Shown: positions 20,018-32,135, counted from the stretch's first letter. The stretch: 64,000 nucleotides of DNA from Corynebacterium minutissimum (GCF_016889765.1 NZ_CP069533.1:2661313-2725312); one strand, 5' to 3'. The notes: generated by a model not told the origin, from the sequence alone. Numbers and translations: made by a program.

Positions 20018-20779
20018 TTAGCCGTCGAAGCGGAACCATCGCACCGCGGCAACCGACGCCAGCACTGCCCAGCCCGCAAGGACCAGAAGCTCGAATCCAG
20101 GTAAGGACCCGTTCAACGCGGTATCGAGGCCAGCTGCCATAGCAACGGTGGGTACAAGGGTAAGCAGACCGTTATCACCTAAGCCCTGGGAGAACATGAC
20201 CCATCCCACGGTGCCGAGGAGGATGAACCAGATGAGGTTAGACACTGCCAGGACCACCTCAGAACTTAGGGTGCCACCGAGGAGCAGGCCTAGGGCGGTA
20301 AATGCCGCGACACCCAGTACGAGAGCGACAATGCCCACGGCAATTCCTCCCACGTCTACGCGCAGGCCCAAGAACGCTGCTGTTGTGCCGAGGACGAGAA
20401 CCTGGAGGACGACCATGGAGAGCACAGCGATGATTTTGCCCACGATAATGGCCCACGCAGGAACGCCAGAGGCACCTGTGCGTTTAAGGGCCCCGTAGCG
20501 GCGATCAAAGGCGAGGGAGATTGCCTGGCCGGTAAACCCGGACGAGGTTGCGGCAACAGCGAGCACCATAGGAAAAATCTCAGCGATTCCGTGACCGGTA
20601 GTTCCCTCTAGCCGGTGGGCGCCGATGAGGATGGCGAGGGGAATGATGATGCTGAGAAGTTGTTGCTCACCATGACGCAGCATGAGCTTGGACTCGATAG
20701 CGCCTTGGGCGCGAGCCATCGACGCCACTCCGACGCGCTGCGGCTGAGGAGTAAAAGTTCCGGGTGTGAAAGTGCTCAT
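20018..20779 (-). CDS. ABC exporter permease (ABC-2 type)
   Basis: The 253-residue protein has six predicted transmembrane helices in the ABC-2 permease arrangement, with the central SLAFDRRYGALKRTGASGVP cytoplasmic loop typical of this family. The start at 20779 (MSTFTPGTF) has an ggag Shine-Dalgarno, unlike the longer in-frame ORF start. It is 57 bp after its ATPase and in an operon with mptB. Equivalent ABC genes accompany mptB and sufR in C. glutamicum and M. tuberculosis. Transported substrate is unknown. Confidence 0.88.
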   Translation of the reverse strand: MSTFTPGTFTPQPQRVGVASMARAQGAIESKLMLRHGEQQLLSIIIPLAILIGAHRLEGTTGHGIAEIFPMVLAVAATSSGFTGQAISLAFDRRYGALKRTGASGVPAWAIIVGKIIAVLSMVVLQVLVLGTTAAFLGLRVDVGGIAVGIVALVLGVAAFTALGLLLGGTLSSEVVLAVSNLIWFILLGTVGWVMFSQGLGDNGLLTLVPTVAMAAGLDTALNGSLPGFELLVLAGWAVLASVAAVRWFRFDG

Positions 20780-20836
20780 TGTGTAATCTCCGTGAAGCGT
20801 TCCGAGAAGGTGACGCGCCAAAGGGGGGTTGAGTGG

Positions 20837-21751
20837 CTAGCTGCGCATCTCCCGACCGGTGAGGTCAAGGAACACGTCTTCCAAATTGCGGTGCGATGTT
20901 TCAAGGCGGCGCACGAGGACATCTTGCCGGGCCAGCTCCGCGGTGAGAGCAGCAATAGTCTCAGGTTGAGCAGGCGCACTCAGCCGGTAGTGCAGTGGGC
21001 GGACTGTTTCGGCGCTCATACCTGCGGAGCGGAGCTTCTCGACGTCTACCGGGCTAGCGGTTTCAAAGCTCACCTGGGAGGTCTCCGTTGAGGCCATGAG
21101 GTCCGTGGTGGTTCCACTGGCCACGAGCTTGCCGTGGTCAATGATGACCACATGGTCGGATAAGGACTCGGCTTCATCCATGAGGTGCGTGGTCAACACG
21201 ACTGTCACGCCATCAGAGCGCAAGGCGCGGATGAGGTCCCACACGGCAAGCCGCGATTGGGCGTCCATGCCGGCGGTGGGCTCGTCGAGGAACACCAGCT
21301 CTGGGCGCCCAATAATGGCAAGTGCTAGGGACAGCCGCTGTTGTTGACCGCCGGAGAGACGCCGGTAGGTGTTGGTGGCGACACCATCTAGGCCGAGAGC
21401 ATCCAGCAGCCAGTCCGGGTCCAGGGGATTCTGGTTATAGGAAGCACTGAGTTTGAGCATCTCGTGCACCTTGATTCCTGAATAGGAACCGCCGCCTTGC
21501 AGCATGATGCCGATGCGGGAGCGCACGGCATCCGGGTGCCGGGAAGGGTCGAGACCAAGGACCTCGATTCTGCCTGATGTGGGCTTTGTAAACCCCTCAC
21601 ACATGTCGATGGTGGTGGTTTTACCGGCTCCATTGGGGCCCAGCAAGCAGAGAATCTCGCCGCGATTGACGCGGAAGCTCAACCCGTCCACCGCATTCAC
21701 GTCACCATAGGACTTGACGACGTTATCCAGGGCCAGCGCTGTTGTATTCAC
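20837..21751 (-). CDS. ABC exporter ATP-binding protein
   Basis: A 304-residue ATPase with Walker A GPNGAGKTTTID, signature RLSGGQQQRLSLALA, Walker B ELVFLDEPTAGMD and H-loop VVLTTHLMDEAE. After the ATPase domain, a C-terminal extension of about 80 residues resembles that of drug/polyketide-type ABC-2 exporters. Start is GTG six bases after the mptB stop. It pairs with the permease downstream. The conserved neighbourhood with mptB suggests an envelope role, but this is inference only. Confidence 0.9.
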   Translation of the reverse strand: MNTTALALDNVVKSYGDVNAVDGLSFRVNRGEILCLLGPNGAGKTTTIDMCEGFTKPTSGRIEVLGLDPSRHPDAVRSRIGIMLQGGGSYSGIKVHEMLKLSASYNQNPLDPDWLLDALGLDGVATNTYRRLSGGQQQRLSLALAIIGRPELVFLDEPTAGMDAQSRLAVWDLIRALRSDGVTVVLTTHLMDEAESLSDHVVIIDHGKLVASGTTTDLMASTETSQVSFETASPVDVEKLRSAGMSAETVRPLHYRLSAPAQPETIAALTAELARQDVLVRRLETSHRNLEDVFLDLTGREMRS

Positions 21752-21757
21752 GAAGGC

Positions 21758-23521
21758 CTAGTGTAGGACACGGACCCCAGCCCTGCGTAACGCAACCCAC
21801 CCGACCGCAGCGAGAGCCACAAAAGTGAGAAGTGCGGAGAGATAGATAACGAAGACGGTGCCCGGAGGGAGACCCAAACCTCGAGGCAGCACGATGAAAC
21901 TCATCACGCCGGAATAGAGAATGACCGCCATCCTGAAGAATCGCCGGTTTGCCCATGCAGCTAGCGGCAGAATTGCCCACAGGATGTACCAGGGCTGGAC
22001 GACGGGGAAGAAAACGACGAGGACGAACGTGGATACACCCAGACCGCCCACCGGGTGGATTGCGCCGCGGTAGACAGCGAAAAGCATGCGGACCATAAAA
22101 CCGGTGGCGATGATCACGCCGACGGTGCGGGTGACGGTGAGAATGGCCTCAGTATGATCGCCAAGCCCCAGCACCATGCCGAGGAAGCCAGCGCCTACGC
22201 CTACCGACGTCGTCGTAGACAACCAGGAGCGAATCGTTGCTGCACCACCCTGGCCAAAGACCCAACCGATGTCGATGCCGGTAATCACGGTGACGAGCGC
22301 AATCGAGACGGCCAGAATGACGAGCTGCACGACGACGGCGGTGAGTACAGCGCGTAGGGGAGAGGCGCCGTGCTTATCGACGAGCCTCTTGGCCCAGGCC
22401 ATACCGACAAAGCCTAATCCAATGAACCCAGTGACTTTCACCATTCCAGCGCAGGAAATAAGCACACCGGAGGCGAGAAACAGAAGCCATGCGTGCCAGC
22501 GCGCGGAGTGTTCCTCGGTGACCGCCCGCAAACCCAGCTCGAGGCCAACGAGCGCGAGCCCCAACATGAAAGCCTCATTGTGGATTCCACCAACGAGATG
22601 AAGAAGGGTCAGCGGATTCAGGATGCCCAGCCACAACGCGGCTTCGGGGGAAACGCGGCAGCGCACCGCCAAGCGGGCAGTGGCCCACCCAGCGGCAATG
22701 ATGCCTGCCAAGGAGAAAACGCGGTGGAGGATGACACCCCAAATAATGGAATCACTGGTCAACCAACTCACGACGGCGGCCAAACCTAAAGCGACGGGTC
22801 CATAGGGCGAGGGAGAGTTCGCCCAAATGAAAGGCACGGAGCGGGCAAGGTCGTTATCGGCACCGAGCAATTCGACAGGGCCAGCCGAGTAAGGGTCGAG
22901 ACCCCGCATCACAATCGAGCCATTGGCCAGGTAGGAGTAAATGTCCTGGGTAAAAAGGGGAGCGGTGACGATAAGCGGCAGCACCCAGCCCAGCCACGTG
23001 CGCCACATCTGGCTTTGAGTGACCACATGCGGGGAGTGGCTAAATCGCTTCTCTTGTCCACACTTTTCAGAAGAGGACTGCTGCCGAGGGAGCGGAAGGC
23101 GCAAGGGCGCGCCTACGAGGGGAGCCATGCAGACCCACGCCAGCACCATGAAGGCCACACCAATAAAGACGAGGGCCGACGCCGACTGCAACATACGGGA
23201 CATGAGCGAACCGAAGGGCAGGGACTCATAAGGGTTGCCAACTACCGGCAGTGCACCGGCACCAAGACCCCCAAGTCCGATGAGCAAGGAGCCGATGGTG
23301 CCCAGCCACCTTAAGGTGAACAGAGTCCGGAGGTGGGCTATGGTGCGCCGGTGGACGTCGCCAAGCGCTGGCCCGTGACCCGCACGCGGTGTGTCCGGAG
23401 CATCCTCGTGGAGGAGGGCCGAGCGGGAACCGGCGAGACCCATGCGCGGTAATTCATCGCGCACGCCCCATACGACGCGCCTGAACCTCCCCGATCGGGT
23501 GTAGTGACGCTCCTCATTCAT
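21758..23521 (-). CDS. mptB: Alpha-(1->6)-mannopyranosyltransferase MptB
   Basis: MptB is a GT-C glycosyltransferase using polyprenyl-phosphomannose to build the alpha-1,6-mannan core of lipomannan/lipoarabinomannan at the outer face of the membrane. The 587-residue product has about 13 hydrophobic helices after a hydrophilic N-terminal segment of about 70 residues. An early extracytoplasmic loop with acidic residues (LFTQDIYSYLANGSIVMRG-type, residues about 185-210) is where GT-C enzymes carry the catalytic aspartate. Position directly beside sufR equals C. glutamicum and M. tuberculosis. A TAAGGT hexamer 8 nt before the ATG suggests a leaderless message. Confidence 0.9.
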   Translation of the reverse strand: MNEERHYTRSGRFRRVVWGVRDELPRMGLAGSRSALLHEDAPDTPRAGHGPALGDVHRRTIAHLRTLFTLRWLGTIGSLLIGLGGLGAGALPVVGNPYESLPFGSLMSRMLQSASALVFIGVAFMVLAWVCMAPLVGAPLRLPLPRQQSSSEKCGQEKRFSHSPHVVTQSQMWRTWLGWVLPLIVTAPLFTQDIYSYLANGSIVMRGLDPYSAGPVELLGADNDLARSVPFIWANSPSPYGPVALGLAAVVSWLTSDSIIWGVILHRVFSLAGIIAAGWATARLAVRCRVSPEAALWLGILNPLTLLHLVGGIHNEAFMLGLALVGLELGLRAVTEEHSARWHAWLLFLASGVLISCAGMVKVTGFIGLGFVGMAWAKRLVDKHGASPLRAVLTAVVVQLVILAVSIALVTVITGIDIGWVFGQGGAATIRSWLSTTTSVGVGAGFLGMVLGLGDHTEAILTVTRTVGVIIATGFMVRMLFAVYRGAIHPVGGLGVSTFVLVVFFPVVQPWYILWAILPLAAWANRRFFRMAVILYSGVMSFIVLPRGLGLPPGTVFVIYLSALLTFVALAAVGWVALRRAGVRVLH

Positions 23522-23529
23522 GAGTGTCT

Positions 23530-23535
23530 ACCTTA
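23530..23535 (-). promoter_or_regulatory. -10 hexamer of leaderless mptB promoter
   Basis: TAAGGT ending 8 nt before ATG 23521; no Shine-Dalgarno. It lies in the 146-bp mptB/sufR divergent gap. Confidence 0.5.
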
Positions 23536-23606
23536 GTCGCTCGGCCCGCAGGCGACACGCACCTCCCGTTAAGGGCGCAGAGGTGGAAATCGGGAATAAA
23601 TTAAGG

Positions 23607-23618
23607 AACACTAGTGTT
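23607..23618. promoter_or_regulatory. Candidate SufR operator upstream of suf operon
   Basis: AACACTAGTGTT is a perfect 12-bp palindrome, 49 bp before the sufR ATG. SufR proteins are autoregulatory [Fe-S] repressors that bind inverted repeats; ACACT-type half-sites have been reported for the mycobacterial protein. It overlaps the expected promoter region of sufR. Confidence 0.6.
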
Positions 23619-23667
23619 GTCTAATCTGAGATACGTTCCCTAGGGCACACTTAAGGAGGTGCACGCC

Positions 23668-24366
23668 ATGACGAAGGAGACTCGCTCCACCGAGGGCGAT
23701 ACCCGCCGCCATGTCATGCTGTTGCTTCTTAAGGACGGCCCCGTGACGGCGTCGTACCTAGGTGAACGCCTCGGTCTCTCGGCCGCTGGCATCCGCCGGC
23801 ACTTAGACATTCTGGTAGAAGAAGGATTCACTGAGGTGGTGCATCGCCGCCCGCCAGCCCGCCCCGGGCACACGGTTGGCCGTGGTCGCCCCGCCAAGCA
23901 CTTTCGCCTCACAGACCAAGGCCGCGCGCAATTCGGCCATGCCTATGACGAACTAGCAGCTGAAGCTCTCGCAGCACTGCGTGAAGCTGGAGGTCCAGAG
24001 GCCGTGCGGCGCTTCGCCAAGGCTCGTTTCGAGCGCCTCGTAGAAGACGTCGCACCTCTGGTCAACGAAGATGAATCGGTTCCAGAGGTAGCACGCCAGC
24101 TTGCTGAGGCTCTTGATGCGCACGGTTACGCTGCCACGGTCACGTCCGTGGGTAACGGCGTGCAGATTTGCCAGCACCACTGCCCGGTGGCCCATGTGGC
24201 CGCCGAGCACCCGGAGCTGTGTGAGGCTGAACAGGAAGTTTTCTCTGCCCTTTTAGGAAAACATGTGCAACCCCTGGCCTCCATTGCGGACGGCCACGGA
24301 ATTTGCACCACAAACATCCCCTTAACGCCCGTACCGCCCTCTGGGGCGGAGCGGCAGGAACGCTAA
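23668..24366 (+). CDS. sufR: Fe-S cluster-sensing repressor SufR
   Basis: SufR represses the suf operon when its own Fe-S cluster is loaded. The 232-residue protein has an N-terminal winged helix (LLKDGPVTASYLGERLGLSAAGIRRHLDILVEEG, here quoted in pieces: GPVTASYLGERL and SAAGIRRHLDIL) followed by a wing RRPPARPGHTVGRGRP. Cluster-ligand cysteines lie in ICQHHCPVAHVAAEHPELC near residues 170-188. The ATG at 23668 has a strong aaggagg Shine-Dalgarno at 23653-23659; the upstream in-frame GTG overlaps that sequence and is rejected. It is the first gene of the suf operon, 21 bp before sufB. Confidence 0.95.
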   Translation: MTKETRSTEGDTRRHVMLLLLKDGPVTASYLGERLGLSAAGIRRHLDILVEEGFTEVVHRRPPARPGHTVGRGRPAKHFRLTDQGRAQFGHAYDELAAEALAALREAGGPEAVRRFAKARFERLVEDVAPLVNEDESVPEVARQLAEALDAHGYAATVTSVGNGVQICQHHCPVAHVAAEHPELCEAEQEVFSALLGKHVQPLASIADGHGICTTNIPLTPVPPSGAERQER

Positions 24367-24387
24367 TCGACGAGAAAGGAGCGGGCT

Positions 24388-25833
24388 TTGACACAGGCAC
24401 AACCAGCACCAGGGCTTGAAACCAAGATGAGCGATGACGAGATCATCTCCTCCATCGGCGGCTACGAGTATGGCTGGCACGATTCCGACGAAGCCGGCCA
24501 AGCAGCACACCGCGGATTGAGCGAGGATGTCGTTCGCGACATTTCGAAGAAGAAGAATGAGCCCGAGTGGATGCTCGAGTCGCGCCTCAAGGCTCTGCGT
24601 GTTTTCAACAAAAAGCCGGTTCCGGCGTGGGGTCCGGATCTGTCTGCGATCGACTTCGACAACATTAAGTACTTTGTTCGTTCTACCGAGAAGCAGGCCC
24701 AGACCTGGGATGACCTTCCGGAGGACATTAAGGAGACCTACGACAAGCTGGGTATTCCGGACGCTGAGAAGAAGCGCCTTGTCTCCGGCGTTGCTGCTCA
24801 GTACGAGTCCGAGGTGGTTTACCACAAGATTCGTGAGGACCTTGAGGAACAAGGCGTTATCTTCGTCGATACCGATACGGCAGTGCAAGAATACCCGGAG
24901 ATTCTGCAGGAGTATTTCGGCACTGTGATCCCCGCTGGCGATAACAAGTTCTCCGCGCTCAACAACGCCTGCTGGTCCGGTGGCTCCTTCGTGTACGTCC
25001 CGAAGGGCGTGCACGTGGACATCCCGCTCCAGGCATACTTCCGCATTAACACCGAGAACATGGGCCAGTTTGAGCGCACCCTCATCGTTGTCGAAGAAGG
25101 CGCCTACGTTCACTACATCGAGGGCTGCACCGCTCCGATTTATAACTCGGACTCCCTGCACACGGGTGTTATTGAGATCGTCGTGAAGAAGGGCGGCCGC
25201 TGCCGCTACACCACGATTCAGAACTGGTCCACCAACGTCTACAACCTGGTGACCCAGCGCGCCAAGGTCGAAGAAGGCGGAACCATGGAGTGGGTCGATG
25301 GCAACATTGGCTCCAAGGTCACCATGAAGTACCCGTCCTGCTGGCTCACCGGTGAGCATGCCAAGGGTGAGGTTCTTTCCCTGGCTTTTGCCGGTGAAAA
25401 CCAGGTTCAGGACACCGGTTCCAAGATGGTTCACATGGCGCCCAACACGTCTTCCAACATCGTGTCCAAGTCCGTTGCCCGAAATGGTGGCCGTGCCGCC
25501 TACCGCGGTTTGGTGCAGGTCAACAACAACGCCTCCAACTCCACCGCGAACGTCGAGTGTGACGCTTTGCTCGTGGATAATGACTCGCGTTCGGATACCT
25601 ACCCGTACAACGACATCCGCAACGATCACGTCACCTTGGGCCACGAGGCAACCGTTTCTCAGGTCTCTGAGGAGCAGCTCTTTTACCTCATGTCCCGCGG
25701 CATCGCCGAGGAAGAGGCAATGGCCATGATCGTGCGCGGCTTCGTCGAGCCGATTGCCAAGGAGCTCCCCATGGAATACGCCCTGGAGCTCAACCGTCTT
25801 ATCGAGCTGCAGATGGAAGGATCGGTGGGCTAA
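24388..25833 (+). CDS. sufB: Fe-S cluster assembly scaffold SufB
   Basis: SufB is the scaffold subunit of the SufBC2D complex, where new Fe-S clusters are built with sulfur from SufS/SufU. The 481-residue protein shows [42 protein letters not shown] with the conserved cysteine, [13 protein letters not shown], and the C-terminal [20 protein letters not shown]. The TTG start has a gaaaggag Shine-Dalgarno (24372-24380). No intein is present, unlike M. tuberculosis SufB. The sufD GTG follows the stop immediately. Confidence 0.97.
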   Translation: MTQAQPAPGLETKMSDDEIISSIGGYEYGWHDSDEAGQAAHRGLSEDVVRDISKKKNEPEWMLESRLKALRVFNKKPVPAWGPDLSAIDFDNIKYFVRSTEKQAQTWDDLPEDIKETYDKLGIPDAEKKRLVSGVAAQYESEVVYHKIREDLEEQGVIFVDTDTAVQEYPEILQEYFGTVIPAGDNKFSALNNACWSGGSFVYVPKGVHVDIPLQAYFRINTENMGQFERTLIVVEEGAYVHYIEGCTAPIYNSDSLHTGVIEIVVKKGGRCRYTTIQNWSTNVYNLVTQRAKVEEGGTMEWVDGNIGSKVTMKYPSCWLTGEHAKGEVLSLAFAGENQVQDTGSKMVHMAPNTSSNIVSKSVARNGGRAAYRGLVQVNNNASNSTANVECDALLVDNDSRSDTYPYNDIRNDHVTLGHEATVSQVSEEQLFYLMSRGIAEEEAMAMIVRGFVEPIAKELPMEYALELNRLIELQMEGSVG

Positions 25834-27024
25834 GTGGTAGCTTCCAACGAATTTAATCCTGCTGACGTCACCAAGGGTGACCAGTTCACTTCGTTCAATG
25901 TGGCGGATTTCCCGGTTCCGCACGGCCGCGATGAGGTGTGGCGCTTCATTGCCCTGCGCAACCTGCGTGGTCTGCACAACGGCGAGTTCGCCCCGGCGAC
26001 CGCACAGAAGATTGACGTCACCGCCCCAGAGGGCGTGACCTCTGAAACCGTGGCAGCTGACGACTCCCGCCTTGGCTCTGCAGGTGCTCCGGCCGACCGG
26101 GTTGCGGCACAAGCGTGGACCTCCATGCCAGAGGCGCAGGTGGTTACCATTGCCGCGGAAGCGCAGCTGGACAAGCCGGTCGACATCACCATTACCGGCG
26201 CAGGTGAGGGAGTCACTTCCTTTGGTGCGACCTCCATCCACGTGGGTCACCACGCCGAGGCCACTATCGTGCTGCGCTACGTCGGCTCCGGCACCCACGC
26301 GGACAACGTGGAGTTCGTGCTTGAGGATGGCGCACAGGTCACCGTCGTCGTCGACGCCGACTGGGAGGACGACGCCGTCCACCTGTCCCACCAGATTGCC
26401 AAGGTTGGCCGCGATGCCGTACTGCGCCACAACACCGCTATATTTGGCGGCGAGATTGTGCGTCTCGTCCCACGCGTGGTCTTTGACGGACCCGGCGGCG
26501 ATGCCGAGCTGCTGGGCGTCTACTTCGCTGATGCCGGCCAGTACTTTGAGAACCGCTTGCTCGTCGACCACGACGTCCCGAACTGCCGCTCCCGCGTGTT
26601 CTATAAGGGCGCTCTGCAGGGCGCGACCGCTGCGGAGAAGGAGGAGGCAGGTTCTGCTTCACGGACCCCAGAGGCTCGTACCTGCTGGGTTGGTGACGTG
26701 CTGATCCGCAAGGACGCCAACAATACCGATACCTATGAGACGAACAACAACCTGATTCTCACCGAAGGTGCGCGCGCCGATGCCATCCCGAACCTGGAGA
26801 TCCAGACCGGTGAGATCGTTGGTGCCGGCCACGCCGCCACCGTGGGCCGCTTCGACGACCTCGAGCTGTTCTACCTCATGTCTCGCGGCATCCCAGCCGC
26901 CGAGGCTCGTCGCCTCATCATCCGCGGCTTCTTCTCTGAAGTCATCTCCCGCATCCCAGTCGAGTCCTTGCGCGAGGATCTGGAATCCCGCGTCGTCGAC
27001 GAGCTCGCCAAGATCAACGCTTAA
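25834..27024 (+). CDS. sufD: Fe-S cluster assembly protein SufD
   Basis: SufD is the SufB paralogue of the SufBC2D scaffold and is needed for iron entry. The 396-residue protein contains the beta-helix core with VVDADWEDDAVHLSHQIAKV, VFYKGALQGATAAEKEEAGS and the C-terminal family block [19 protein letters not shown]. The GTG start is directly after the sufB stop with no spacer, indicating translational coupling. sufC begins 27 bp downstream. Confidence 0.96.
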   Translation: MVASNEFNPADVTKGDQFTSFNVADFPVPHGRDEVWRFIALRNLRGLHNGEFAPATAQKIDVTAPEGVTSETVAADDSRLGSAGAPADRVAAQAWTSMPEAQVVTIAAEAQLDKPVDITITGAGEGVTSFGATSIHVGHHAEATIVLRYVGSGTHADNVEFVLEDGAQVTVVVDADWEDDAVHLSHQIAKVGRDAVLRHNTAIFGGEIVRLVPRVVFDGPGGDAELLGVYFADAGQYFENRLLVDHDVPNCRSRVFYKGALQGATAAEKEEAGSASRTPEARTCWVGDVLIRKDANNTDTYETNNNLILTEGARADAIPNLEIQTGEIVGAGHAATVGRFDDLELFYLMSRGIPAAEARRLIIRGFFSEVISRIPVESLREDLESRVVDELAKINA

Positions 27025-27051
27025 AACTCCCCGAAAGCAGGTACCAACTCC

Positions 27052-29572
<2,521 letters not shown>

Positions 29573-29998
29573 ATGGCAGAAAACACTGAGACCACGGGTC
29601 CTACCGACCCGTACCAGGACCAGAACGCATCCTTCGACGGCGGTGCTGTTAAACCTGAGCAGACTGAAGAACAGATTGCTAAGGTCTTCGACATTACTGA
29701 GTATCTCCGTGACGTCATCGACCCAGAGCTTGGCATCAACATCGTTGACCTGGGCTTGGTCTACGACGTCTGGCTCGATGACATCGACGGCAAGAACACC
29801 TGCGTCATTAACATGACGCTGACCTCTCCTGCCTGTCCGCTTACCGATGTCATTGGCGAGCAGATTGAGGACGTCATTGTGGGCAACAAGCTCGCCGAGG
29901 CCGTCCAGCTCAACTGGGTCTGGATGCCGCCGTGGGGCCCGAACATGATTACCGAGGAGGGCCGCGAGATGCTCCAGGCCCTCGGCTTCGCAGTCTAG
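29573..29998 (+). CDS. sufT: SufT, MIP18/DUF59 family Fe-S maturation factor
   Basis: SufT aids maturation or repair of Fe-S proteins. The 141-residue protein has a variable acidic N terminus (about 35 residues) followed by the MIP18 domain: YLRDVIDPELGINIVDLGLVYD, NMTLTSPACPLTDVIG with the conserved cysteine, and WMPPWGPNMITEEGREML. It starts directly after sufU. The operon ends here with a terminator region at 30020-30090. Confidence 0.95.
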   Translation: MAENTETTGPTDPYQDQNASFDGGAVKPEQTEEQIAKVFDITEYLRDVIDPELGINIVDLGLVYDVWLDDIDGKNTCVINMTLTSPACPLTDVIGEQIEDVIVGNKLAEAVQLNWVWMPPWGPNMITEEGREMLQALGFAV

Positions 29999-30019
29999 TT
30001 TCGGCTGCAAGCCCCCATT

Positions 30020-30090
30020 ACCGTCAGTCCGAGATGCTTGAGGTCTTCACAACATGACCTTCAGTGCCCTTGGGCTGACGGTTTCTTTTT
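30020..30090 (+). terminator. Terminator between sufT and PTS permease
   Basis: ACCGTCAG (30020-30027) pairs with CTGACGGT (30075-30082), followed by TTCTTTTTC. The 47-nt interior can form further short stems, such as GCCC/GGGC near 30066-30075. It ends the suf transcript and separates convergent genes. Confidence 0.6.
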
Positions 30091-30128
30091 CATGATGTGC
30101 GGTGTTTTAATGGCTTTGAAACATACCG

Positions 30129-32129
30129 CTATGACGAAGCGGGTAAGGACGCAGGATCCAAGGTCGTGGAGATGATGTCTACAGCCTCCTCCTTGGATGT
30201 GGCGGATTGAAGCCGAGCACGGAAATCATCCTGCATAATTGCCCGCGCTAGCTTGGAAAGCAGCTTGAGATGCTGCTTGCCGGCGTCCTCAGGCACAGCA
30301 ATGAGGAAGACCATCGTCGTGGGATCCTCACCATCCGCCCACGTGATGCCCTCGGGAAGACGAGCAAAAGCCAAAGTCGGGACGTTCACCCCCGATGTAC
30401 GGGCATGAGGGATGGCCACGCCATGACCCACCCCGGTAGAGTGCTTCGACTCCCGCTCCAGGGCGGCTTTGGTGACCCTAGAAGGATCAGAAAGCCGGGG
30501 AGAGACAAGCGTGACCAAAGAGTTGATGATCTCGTCGCGGTCATTGCCAAGGTCGTGGTCCAGGCTAACCGTCTCGGCAGAGAGCAGAGGTTGGTCTTGG
30601 GCCGATGCTTCTGCCACATCCTCCTTAGCTATGCCCGCTGCGTCCCGATTATCCTGTCTCGCAGCTTTGCTCTGGGCCTTTCCACGTTGGGTAAGTCCAA
30701 TCAACAGAAGCATGACAGAAGCACAAACGACGACGCCAATGAGCAGTGCGATGAAGAAGCCCACGATGTTGTCGACAGCCCCAAGTACCGCGACGATGGG
30801 ACCTCCGTGCATGACATGGTCAGTGACACCAAGCACACCTGCCAGGGCTCCTGCTACCGCACCGCCGATGACGTTTGCCGGAATGACTTGGAGCGGGCGT
30901 GCAGCCGCAAGAGGGATAGCTCCTTCGGTGATGCCGAAGAATCCCATGAAGAGCGCGGCGATACCGGCGTCCTTCTCTGCTTTGTTGAACCAAGCACGGC
31001 GGACCAGGGTGGCAACACCCACCGCAAGGGGCGGTACGGCAATAGCGGTAGCCGCCATACCCATCGGAGCCGCATTGCCGGCGGCAATCATGCCACCGCC
31101 GAACAAGAAGGCAGTTTTGTTGAAGGGCCCGCCCATGTCGAAAGCGATCATCGCGCCGATAACCAGACCGAGGACAATGACAGAGGAACCTTCCATCCCC
31201 GCGAGGTACTCGGTCATGGCTTCAAAGGCACCGGCTACCGGCGCACCGACGAAGTAGATAAAGACTAGCCCCACGATAAGCGTGGTGAAGATCGGAATCA
31301 CGATGATCGGCCAGATCGGGGCGATGTACTTATTAACCGGAATCTTTTTAATTCCTAGGGCTACGTAGCCGGACAGGATGCCTGTGACGATGCCTCCCAG
31401 GAAACCAGCTCCAGCTTCTGAGCCATAGAGTGAGCCGGTCGTAGCGATAAGACCAGTGATGAGTCCTGGCGCCAAGCCGGGGCGGTCCGCAATGCCGACA
31501 GCAATATAGCCGGAAAGAATCGGCACCATGAGAGAAAAGGCCAAGCCGCCAAGCTCATTCAGAGTGTTCCAGAAAGAGTCTTCAGGGATAGCTAGGCCTT
31601 CGGGCGTGGGAGTTCCTCCGATTGAGAGTGCTACCGCAATGAGGAGACCACCGGTCACCACGAACGGAATCATATGGGAAACACCATTCATTAGCGCTTT
31701 GTAGAGCGTCTCTCCCACAGCACGAACCCCGGTGGCGCTGCCGGACGTTTCTTCGCCCTGATTCCCTTGCGGCTCGTCGCTCGAAGTCTTTCCTTCCCAC
31801 TTCGCCGCTGATAGAGCGCGAGTGAGAAGCTCCTTTGGTTGCTTAATAGCTTCATCAACGCCAGTGGCTGCCAAGCGCTTTCCACGGAAGCGGTCTTTGG
31901 CAATCACGGTGTCGGCGCCAATCACGATGGCATCGGCTTCGTCGATGTCCTTCGAGCTAAAGGTACCTTCGACACCAATTGAACCGTGTGTCTCAATCTT
32001 GATGCGGTAACCAAGTTCAGCGGCAGCAGCTTCCAGGTTTTCAGCGGCCATGTAGGTGTGGGCGATTCCGGTCGGACATGCGGTAATCGCGAGGATCAAC
32101 GGTGATCTCGATGTGTCTGATGTGCTCAT
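30129..32129 (-). CDS. Fructose-type PTS permease, EIIB-EIIC-EIIA fusion
   Basis: Phosphotransferase permease of the fructose/mannitol superfamily. The 666-residue product has an EIIB domain (residues about 9-110, phosphorylated Cys18 in TACPTGIAHTYMA), an EIIC membrane domain of about eight to ten helices (about 140-480, with DMGGPFNKTAF and EGAIPLAAARPLQVIPANV) and a C-terminal EIIA domain (about 520-655, phosphorylated His near 575 in GVAIPHAR). This B-C-A order differs from the A-B-C order of C. glutamicum PtsF. Neither fruK nor fruR is adjacent. The start is set by a TACATT hexamer 6 nt upstream; longer in-frame starts lack support. Sugar specificity is inferred. Confidence 0.9.
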   Translation of the reverse strand: MSTSDTSRSPLILAITACPTGIAHTYMAAENLEAAAAELGYRIKIETHGSIGVEGTFSSKDIDEADAIVIGADTVIAKDRFRGKRLAATGVDEAIKQPKELLTRALSAAKWEGKTSSDEPQGNQGEETSGSATGVRAVGETLYKALMNGVSHMIPFVVTGGLLIAVALSIGGTPTPEGLAIPEDSFWNTLNELGGLAFSLMVPILSGYIAVGIADRPGLAPGLITGLIATTGSLYGSEAGAGFLGGIVTGILSGYVALGIKKIPVNKYIAPIWPIIVIPIFTTLIVGLVFIYFVGAPVAGAFEAMTEYLAGMEGSSVIVLGLVIGAMIAFDMGGPFNKTAFLFGGGMIAAGNAAPMGMAATAIAVPPLAVGVATLVRRAWFNKAEKDAGIAALFMGFFGITEGAIPLAAARPLQVIPANVIGGAVAGALAGVLGVTDHVMHGGPIVAVLGAVDNIVGFFIALLIGVVVCASVMLLLIGLTQRGKAQSKAARQDNRDAAGIAKEDVAEASAQDQPLLSAETVSLDHDLGNDRDEIINSLVTLVSPRLSDPSRVTKAALERESKHSTGVGHGVAIPHARTSGVNVPTLAFARLPEGITWADGEDPTTMVFLIAVPEDAGKQHLKLLSKLARAIMQDDFRARLQSATSKEEAVDIISTTLDPASLPASS

Positions 32130-32135
32130 GACGCC

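Noticed and set aside
20018..21751. Bacteriocin or drug exporter island
   Set aside because: The ABC pair is in the conserved ctaA-ABC-mptB-sufR order shared with other corynebacteria and mycobacteria, so it is core rather than accessory.
24388..25833. Intein in sufB, as in M. tuberculosis
   Set aside because: The protein is a continuous 481 residues of normal SufB length with no intein splice motifs.
24322..26571. 749-codon minus-strand frame over sufB and sufD
   Set aside because: Antisense shadow of two well-conserved suf genes; valine/leucine/glycine-rich composition typical of such shadows.
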